Source: Rheinheimera tangshanensis
GTDB taxonomy: Bacteria; Pseudomonadota; Gammaproteobacteria; Enterobacterales; Alteromonadaceae
Length of the DNA: 64,000 bases
Direction of reading: 5' to 3'
Assembly: GCF_014645135.1 (NCBI RefSeq)
Contig: NZ_BMLH01000002.1
Coordinates: 124,001 to 188,000 of the forward strand
In this document: positions 58,837-64,000 of the stretch, one piece after another
How the letters are laid out: each line of letters starts with the position of its first letter
How positions within the stretch are numbered: the stretch's first letter is position 1
Translations under genes and position numbers: made by a program
The notes under the pieces: generated by a model
The model's input: only the letters and a program-made list of their open reading frames with translations
Databases searched by the model: none
What the model was told of the DNA's origin: nothing

Positions 58837-61800
58837 AAATTTTATCGGTGCGGCTGCAAAATTTAAATTCATTAAAAGGCGAGTGGAAAATTGATTTCAC
58901 CCAGCCGCCTTTTGATCAAAGTAATTTGTTTGCTATCACAGGCCCAACAGGCTCGGGCAAAAGCACCCTACTGGATGCGATTTGTCTGGCGTTGTATCAC
59001 CAGACGCCACGCTTAAAGCTGTTATCGCAAAGTAGTAACGAACTGATGACCCGCCATACCAGCGAATGCCTGGCTGAAGTGGAGTTTCAGGTACGCGACC
59101 AGCGTTACCGCGCCTTCTGGAGTCAGCGTCGTTCCCGTGGTGCAGTGGATGGCAACTTGCAGGCTGCCAAGGTGGAACTGGCCAAAGCCGATGGCGAAAT
59201 ACTGACAGATAAAAGCAACGAAAAGCTCCGACTGACGGAACAGATTACCGGTCTGGATTTTGGCCGTTTTACCAAGTCGATGCTGTTGGCTCAAGGCGGT
59301 TTTGCTGCCTTTTTAAATGCGCCGGCCAATGAGCGGGCAGAGCTATTGGAAGAGCTGACCGGTACTGAGATATATGGTCAGATTTCGATGCAGGTGTTTG
59401 AACAAAACCGCCAGCATAAAACGGCGTTGGAATTATTACAGGCCAAAGCCTCGGGTCTGGTGTTACTGGATTTAGAGCAGCGTCAGTTATTGCAACAGCA
59501 GTTGGCGGAGTTAGAACAACAACAGCAGCAGCTGAAAACAAAACAGCAGCAACAAGCCCCTTTATTAGTCTGGCGTCAGCAGCAACAGCAGGCCGTAGTG
59601 CAACTGCACCAGGCAGAGCTGAAGCAGCAGCAGTTTGAGCAAGAACAGGCGATGCAGCAAAGTGCGCTGGCTAAGTTACAGCATTATCAGCAGGCCGCTG
59701 TTCTGTTGCCTTTGTACAAAGAGTTGCAGCAACAACGCTCGGCTGTAACAGAAGCACAAGAGCAGCAGCAACTGCAGTCCCGCCAGTTAGATGATTTACA
59801 GCATCAGCAACAACTCCAGCTACAACAAGGTCAGGGCTTAGCGCTGCAAATACAGCTGCAGCTTCAGCAACAGGTTCTGCAACTGCAGCAACAGGGTAAG
59901 ACTTTAACTGAACAACTGGCACTACAGCCTTTAGGTGCTAATCTCGCTGCCGCAGTTGCGGGCTGGAAACCTTTATTGCAGCAACGTCAGCAAGGCTTAG
60001 AGCAGCAGAAAAACCTGCAGATGCAGCTTAGCCAGTCGGACATTGGGGTATTGCAACAACAGCTGCAGCAGGTAAAGGCCGAATTACAGCAACTGGAGCT
60101 GCAGTTGCAACAGAGCGCTCCTGCGTTCTCCATTGAGCTGTCAGAGTTACAACAGCAACTACAGCATTACAAAACTCAGTTGCATACGTATCCGTTATTA
60201 CTGCGGGTTGCCGCTGCTTTGCAGCAAAAATTGCAGCAACAGCAAACAGAGCAATTGGAACTACAACAAAAACAAAGCGACAGCCAGCAGTTGCAGCAAC
60301 AAATAGCGGCATTACGTGAGCAGTTCAGGTCGTACAATGACAGAGTGGCAGATAAACAGAAACTGGTGCAGCAGGAGCGACTTATTGCTGAACTCAGCAG
60401 TCACAGAGCCAAACTGCAACCAGGCGATGAATGCCCGCTGTGTGGCAGCACCACCCATCCCGCGGTTAGCAGTTATCAGGCACTGGATCTAACACAGACT
60501 GAAACAGAGCTGGCGGCCTTAACTACTGAACTGAAACAGGTCGAAGAGCAGGGCAAAGCCTTACGTGAGAAGCAGCTACAGCTGGAAGAACAACAAAAAG
60601 CACAGCAACATCAGTTACAGCAGCTGGCTGAAGATATTAAGCAGCAAAGTGAACAATGGACTGAGTTACTGCAAAATCTGCCAGCAGCAGAGCAACAACA
60701 ACTGCAACAGGCCAGCTTAAAAAAAGCGTTATTGCAGCAATTTCAGCAGCAGGCCCAGCAGGCTTTGGAGCTACAACTGCAGACAGAGAAACAACTGCTG
60801 CAACGCCAGCTTTGGCAACAGCAGCAGCATGAAATTGCCCATCAGCAGCAACTGCTACAACAGCAACTGTCTGTGCAACAGCAGCATCAGCAGCGGCTAG
60901 GCGAGGCTTTGCAACAAAACCAAACTTACGTGCAGCAACTGGAACAGCAGTGGCAACAAGAGCTTCAGCCTTTTGGTTTTGTTTTGCCCACAGCGGCTCA
61001 GCAACAGCAGACCTGGCAGCTTTGGTCACAACAAGCGCAACAATGGCAGCAGTGGCAACAAGAGTTACAGCGCCAGAGTCAGCAGTTGGATAAAGCGCTG
61101 ATGCAGCAGCAACAGGCTGATGGGCAGTATCAAAGCTGGGTAGATAAGCTACAACAGGCGGGTTTAGCGCAGGTATCGGCCAGTCAGAGTGCAGCACCAC
61201 TGCAAGAACTTGAGCATGTGCAGCAGCAGCTCACGGTCTTAGGCAACGAACTGCAGCAAAAAACTGGCCAGCAACAACAAAGCGAGGCCCAGTTACAGCA
61301 GTTGCAATCGAGGTTAACCCTATTGCAGCAAGACTGGCAAAAACAGCTGGAACAGCAACAATTTGGCAGCGAAACCAGCTTTTTGGCTATGTTACTGACT
61401 GAGCAGCAAGTGCAGCAGTTAACAGAGTTAAAAGACAAACTGGCGGCTGAAAAAATTCGTTGTCAAAGCCAGCTGGAGCAAGCAAAGCAGCAAGTGGAGG
61501 TTTTAGAAAAGCAGCAACTGACAGAGCAAAGCCTGGAGCAGTTGCAGCAACAAAGCGCAGAGCTTGAACAGCAGTTATTTAGTGCGCTGGAGCAGGCTGG
61601 CCAATGCAGGCAACAACTGCAAAGTGATCAGCAGCATCAACAGCAGCAACAACAGCTGTATAACCAGATTGAGCAACAACAGCAACTGGTGCAACAATGG
61701 CATAAATTCAACAGTTTAATAGGCTCTGCCGATGGCGCTAAGTTCCGCCGTTTTGCTCAGGGGTTAACTTTATTGCAGTTGGTGGGCTTAGCGAATCAGC

Positions 61801-62192
61801 AGTTGGATAAACTGCACAGCCGTTATCAACTGGCTCGTAAAGCCGACGCTGAATTGGAATTACAAGTACTGGACAGCTGGCAGGCTGATACCACAAGGGA
61901 TACTAAAACTTTATCCGGTGGCGAAAGCTTTTTAGTCAGTTTGGCCCTGGCCTTAGCTTTGTCGGATTTAGTCAGCCACAAAACCCGCATTGAATCTTTA
62001 TTTCTGGATGAAGGTTTTGGCACTTTGGACCCGGACACCCTGGAAACTGCATTGGCCGCCTTGGATCAACTGAATGCCAGCGGCAAGATGATCGGCATTA
62101 TCAGCCATGTGGAGGCGTTAAAAGAGCGTATTCCGGTACAAATTAAACTACAAAAGCAGCAGGGGTTGGGGTACAGCAGCTTAAGTTATTAA
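58833..62192 (+). CDS. sbcC: SbcC, SMC-like ATPase exonuclease subunit
   Basis: A 1119-residue Rad50-type protein. Walker A GPTGSGKST (37-45), zinc hook CPLCG near residue 534 (Cys-x-x-Cys), ABC signature LSGGESFLVSLALALALSD (~1027-1045), Walker B LFLDEGFGTLDPDTL. The intervening coiled coils are unusually glutamine-rich (many QQ, QQQ and QQQQ runs encoded by CAG/CAA). Length is near the usual ~1050. With SbcD it processes palindromes and blocked DNA ends. Confidence 0.94.
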   Translation: MKILSVRLQNLNSLKGEWKIDFTQPPFDQSNLFAITGPTGSGKSTLLDAICLALYHQTPRLKLLSQSSNELMTRHTSECLAEVEFQVRDQRYRAFWSQRRSRGAVDGNLQAAKVELAKADGEILTDKSNEKLRLTEQITGLDFGRFTKSMLLAQGGFAAFLNAPANERAELLEELTGTEIYGQISMQVFEQNRQHKTALELLQAKASGLVLLDLEQRQLLQQQLAELEQQQQQLKTKQQQQAPLLVWRQQQQQAVVQLHQAELKQQQFEQEQAMQQSALAKLQHYQQAAVLLPLYKELQQQRSAVTEAQEQQQLQSRQLDDLQHQQQLQLQQGQGLALQIQLQLQQQVLQLQQQGKTLTEQLALQPLGANLAAAVAGWKPLLQQRQQGLEQQKNLQMQLSQSDIGVLQQQLQQVKAELQQLELQLQQSAPAFSIELSELQQQLQHYKTQLHTYPLLLRVAAALQQKLQQQQTEQLELQQKQSDSQQLQQQIAALREQFRSYNDRVADKQKLVQQERLIAELSSHRAKLQPGDECPLCGSTTHPAVSSYQALDLTQTETELAALTTELKQVEEQGKALREKQLQLEEQQKAQQHQLQQLAEDIKQQSEQWTELLQNLPAAEQQQLQQASLKKALLQQFQQQAQQALELQLQTEKQLLQRQLWQQQQHEIAHQQQLLQQQLSVQQQHQQRLGEALQQNQTYVQQLEQQWQQELQPFGFVLPTAAQQQQTWQLWSQQAQQWQQWQQELQRQSQQLDKALMQQQQADGQYQSWVDKLQQAGLAQVSASQSAAPLQELEHVQQQLTVLGNELQQKTGQQQQSEAQLQQLQSRLTLLQQDWQKQLEQQQFGSETSFLAMLLTEQQVQQLTELKDKLAAEKIRCQSQLEQAKQQVEVLEKQQLTEQSLEQLQQQSAELEQQLFSALEQAGQCRQQLQSDQQHQQQQQQLYNQIEQQQQLVQQWHKFNSLIGSADGAKFRRFAQGLTLLQLVGLANQQLDKLHSRYQLARKADAELELQVLDSWQADTTRDTKTLSGGESFLVSLALALALSDLVSHKTRIESLFLDEGFGTLDPDTLETALAALDQLNASGKMIGIISHVEALKERIPVQIKLQKQQGLGYSSLSY

Positions 62193-62205
62193 ATTTAGTT
62201 GGATG

Positions 62206-62236
62206 ACAAAAGTCATGCTCAAATCATGACTTTTGT
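62206..62236. terminator. Terminator hairpin after sbcC
   Basis: A 12-bp perfect stem ACAAAAGTCATG (62206-62217) / CATGACTTTTGT (62225-62236) with loop CTCAAAT. The 3' arm holds TTTT, so the hairpin can end transcription on either strand. Confidence 0.8.
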
Positions 62237-62310
62237 GTCTGATATTTTTTCTGTAGTTCTTTGATACTGAGTTCACACCACTGAGGTGAAACAGCACAAG
62301 GACTATCAAG

Positions 62311-63003
62311 ATGAAAACTTTACTGATGACGTTCAGCATTTTAACTTTGACTGCGGCTCAGGCGGCCACTGTGGAACAAATTGATGCGGCTTCGAACCGC
62401 ATGGATCTGAAACAGCTGGCTGTATATGCTGCTGAAGATCCGGCCGATTACAACAAAGCCTATGCCAACTATCGATTATCCATTATGGCGGGTCTTACAG
62501 GGCAACAGGATCAGGCTGCACAAGCTTTAGATGTAGCGCAGTCGACGCTGGAGCAACTGACTTCAGCCCAGCCTGAAGCCGAGAGTCTGGCTTTATTGTC
62601 CAGCGTGTATGGCATGCAGATTGGCAATAATCCATTAAAAGGTGCGTTGTATGGTCCAAAATCCAACAAAGCTATTCAACAGGCAACCAAGCTGGACCCA
62701 GCGAATCCGCGGGTTGCTCTGATCAAAGCCATCTCGGCTTACAATACCCCAGCTGCTTTTGGCGGCAGCAAACAAAGTGCTATTGACCTGAGCAGCAAGG
62801 CCATTGAACTCTATGCCCAGCCTTGTCAGCAGCTGTGCTGGGGGCATGCTGAAGCTTACACCTGGCGGGGTTTAGCGAAACAAGAGCTAGGGGATAAAGC
62901 CGGTGCTATTGCCGATTGGACTAAAGCGACAGAAGTGGAACCTTCTTATAGCTGGGCCAGGTTTCTGCTGACACAACAACAAAGTTACAGTCAGAATCGT
63001 TAA
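62311..63003 (+). CDS. Periplasmic TPR-like protein
   Basis: A 230-residue exported protein (signal MKTLLMTFSILTLTAAQA). Helical repeats resemble TPR motifs, clearest at the C-terminus (AEAYTWRGLAKQELGDKAGAIADWTKATEVEPSYSWARFLL) and in the middle (SNKAIQQATKLDPANPRVALIKAISAYNT). Two Cys in QPCQQLCWGHA may pair. Function is unknown. It precedes the histidine kinase gene, with a hairpin between them. Confidence 0.75.
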   Translation: MKTLLMTFSILTLTAAQAATVEQIDAASNRMDLKQLAVYAAEDPADYNKAYANYRLSIMAGLTGQQDQAAQALDVAQSTLEQLTSAQPEAESLALLSSVYGMQIGNNPLKGALYGPKSNKAIQQATKLDPANPRVALIKAISAYNTPAAFGGSKQSAIDLSSKAIELYAQPCQQLCWGHAEAYTWRGLAKQELGDKAGAIADWTKATEVEPSYSWARFLLTQQQSYSQNR

Positions 63004-63014
63004 TTTTTCTGGCA

Positions 63015-63034
63015 CGGGGCTCTGCTGAGCCCCG
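63015..63034. terminator. GC-rich hairpin between TPR-like and kinase genes
   Basis: CGGGGCTC (63015-63022) / GAGCCCCG (63027-63034) with TGCT loop, a very stable stem 12 bp after the TPR-like stop. There is no U-run, and AAGGAG for the next gene begins 6 bp later, so it may attenuate or stabilise the message rather than end it. Confidence 0.55.
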
Positions 63035-63051
63035 CTCTGAAGGAGTCGAAG

Positions 63052-64000
63052 ATGTTAGAGCTGGAAAAACGTTTATCCTGGGTGTATCTCATCAATTTGG
63101 TGTTCTATATAGCGCCATTTTTTTACATCAATTACAGTCCGCTTCAGTATCTCTGGATGACAGTGGCCTTAGTGGCTTTTGTTGGTTGTTATTACTGGGT
63201 TTACCGCAGTCACAGCTCACAGATGTTAGTGCCTATCCTGCTGATGGCTCTGATCGCCAGTGTGATCACGCCGCTGAATTATGGCTCTATCGCGATGTTT
63301 GCCTATGTCAGTTTTTTTATTGGTTTTGCCTATAATTTCCGTCAATTTTTAGTTGGTGTTGCTGCCTTGCTTTGTGTGCTGGTGCTGCTGGATCACTTTT
63401 TTGTCAAAGGTGCGCCTTATTTCTTGCTTTACGGTTCAGCTTTGGTACTCGCCATAGGGGTATTTGGTGTGCTCGACCGGGCCAGGCGTGATAGTTTGTT
63501 GAAAGAGCAGCGCAGTGCTGAAGAAATTAAGCAACTGGCCACTATAGTGGAGCGTGAACGCATAGCGCGCGACTTGCACGATATTATGGGACATAGTTTG
63601 TCTGGCATAGTGCTGAAAGCGGATTTAGCCGATAAGTTATTACAACAGCAGCAGTTTCAGGCTGCCCACCAGCAACTGCAGGAGCTGGCTCAGATTGCGC
63701 GTGAAAGTTTAAGTCAGGTGCGTCAGACGGTGTCCGGTTATAAACATAAAGGTTTGGTCGGCGAAGTTCAGGCTTTAAGCACTAAGTTACGTGAAGCCGG
63801 ATTTGGAGTCGATGTTCAGGGCGAAATCCCGACGCTGTCAGCTCGGGAAGAAACTGCTGTAGTGTTGATCCTGACTGAGCTGGTCACCAATGTGTTAAAA
63901 CATAGTAATGGCGATGAAGTGCAGATTAGCTTTAGCGAAAATCAGCAGGGGCGTCAACTGATGGTGTCGGATAACGGCAAACTCAGTGAACTGAAACAAG
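63052..64000 (+). CDS. DesK/NarX-type sensor histidine kinase (partial at right edge)
   Basis: The frame is open to the window edge (at least 316 residues). The N-terminal part has about five hydrophobic segments (WVYLINLVFYIAPFFYI; LWMTVALVAFVGCYYWVY; MLVPILLMALIASVITPL; AMFAYVSFFIGFAYNFRQFLVGVAALLCVLVLL; YFLLYGSALVLAIGVFGVL). HisKA_3 follows with the phospho-acceptor in ERIARDLHDIMGHSLSG (H176), then the ATPase domain N-box ILTELVTNVLKHSNG. AAGGAG precedes the ATG. The subfamily pairs with NarL/LuxR-type response regulators; the partner is presumably just outside the window. Confidence 0.88.
   Translation, partial: MLELEKRLSWVYLINLVFYIAPFFYINYSPLQYLWMTVALVAFVGCYYWVYRSHSSQMLVPILLMALIASVITPLNYGSIAMFAYVSFFIGFAYNFRQFLVGVAALLCVLVLLDHFFVKGAPYFLLYGSALVLAIGVFGVLDRARRDSLLKEQRSAEEIKQLATIVERERIARDLHDIMGHSLSGIVLKADLADKLLQQQQFQAAHQQLQELAQIARESLSQVRQTVSGYKHKGLVGEVQALSTKLREAGFGVDVQGEIPTLSAREETAVVLILTELVTNVLKHSNGDEVQISFSENQQGRQLMVSDNGKLSELKQ

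Noticed and set aside
60637-61200. 187-codon open frame on the minus strand inside sbcC
   Set aside because: It is antisense to a certain gene and arises because CAG/CAA repeats read in reverse give Leu/Ala/Val-rich frames without stops. No RBS or protein-like pattern.
59450-61720. CAG/CAA-rich stretches as a CRISPR or tandem-repeat array
   Set aside because: They have no regular repeat-spacer structure and stay in frame within SbcC coiled-coil codons.

Overview
The window reads as chromosomal DNA of a motile, aerobic gammaproteobacterium of the Alteromonadales / Rheinheimera-Alishewanella kind. This is inferred from gene content: a Xanthomonas/Caulobacter-type TonB-dependent receptor operon with SapC and a tryptophan-halogenase-like protein, a complete lateral-type flagellar locus with LafK, PixA/AidA, and SbcCD. 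The species call is an inference. No phage, integrase, transposase, CRISPR array, tRNA or rRNA was recognised.

Region 1 (1-9.9 kb) looks like a carbohydrate-use locus. On the + strand are the C-terminal end of a GH3/ExoP-type glucosidase and a sialate-O-acetylesterase-like esterase. A palindromic repeat separates them from a convergent five-gene operon on the - strand: TonB-dependent receptor, SapC, JmjC/cupin-like protein, flavin-dependent halogenase-like protein, and a DUF6445-like protein. Region 2 (10.3-14.7 kb) has two small YdcZ-type membrane proteins divergent from a LysR regulator, then a LytTR regulator divergent from an acyltransferase-3 membrane protein.

Region 3 (14.7-48.8 kb) is the core: one contiguous, apparently complete flagellar locus with lateral (Laf) architecture. 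It runs flgN-flgM-flgA (-), flgBCDEFGHIJKL, an unassigned Gln-rich gene, flagellin lafA, fliD-fliS, fliT-fliK-fliL-fliA-motA-motB-pilZ-fliM-fliN-fliP-fliQ-fliR-flhB-flhA, a 614-bp leader region, and motY-lafK-fliE-fliF-fliG-fliH-fliI-fliJ. There is no fliO, flhF, flhG or chemotaxis gene. FlgJ lacks the muramidase domain, FliM lacks the usual CheY-binding N-terminus, and LafK has a degenerate receiver. A good sigma-54 promoter precedes fliT, a weaker one precedes flgB, and a sigma-28-like one precedes lafA, consistent with a LafK/sigma-54 then FliA hierarchy. The leader before motY-lafK contains a clear GEMM-I (cyclic di-GMP) riboswitch aptamer, and a PilZ gene sits between motB and fliM. Cyclic di-GMP may therefore act both on expression of the master regulator and on the finished motor.

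Region 4 (48.9-64 kb) is mixed housekeeping and accessory genes: an SRPBCC protein, phosphomannomutase, a PixA/AidA inclusion-body-type protein with a small HTH protein, an S41 protease lipoprotein coupled to a small lipoprotein, a zinc-ribbon/HNH-like protein of unknown role, an RhtA-like EamA exporter, an M28 aminopeptidase, SbcD-SbcC with an extremely Gln-rich coiled coil, a TPR-like periplasmic protein, and the N-terminal part of a DesK/NarX-type histidine kinase that runs off the right edge.
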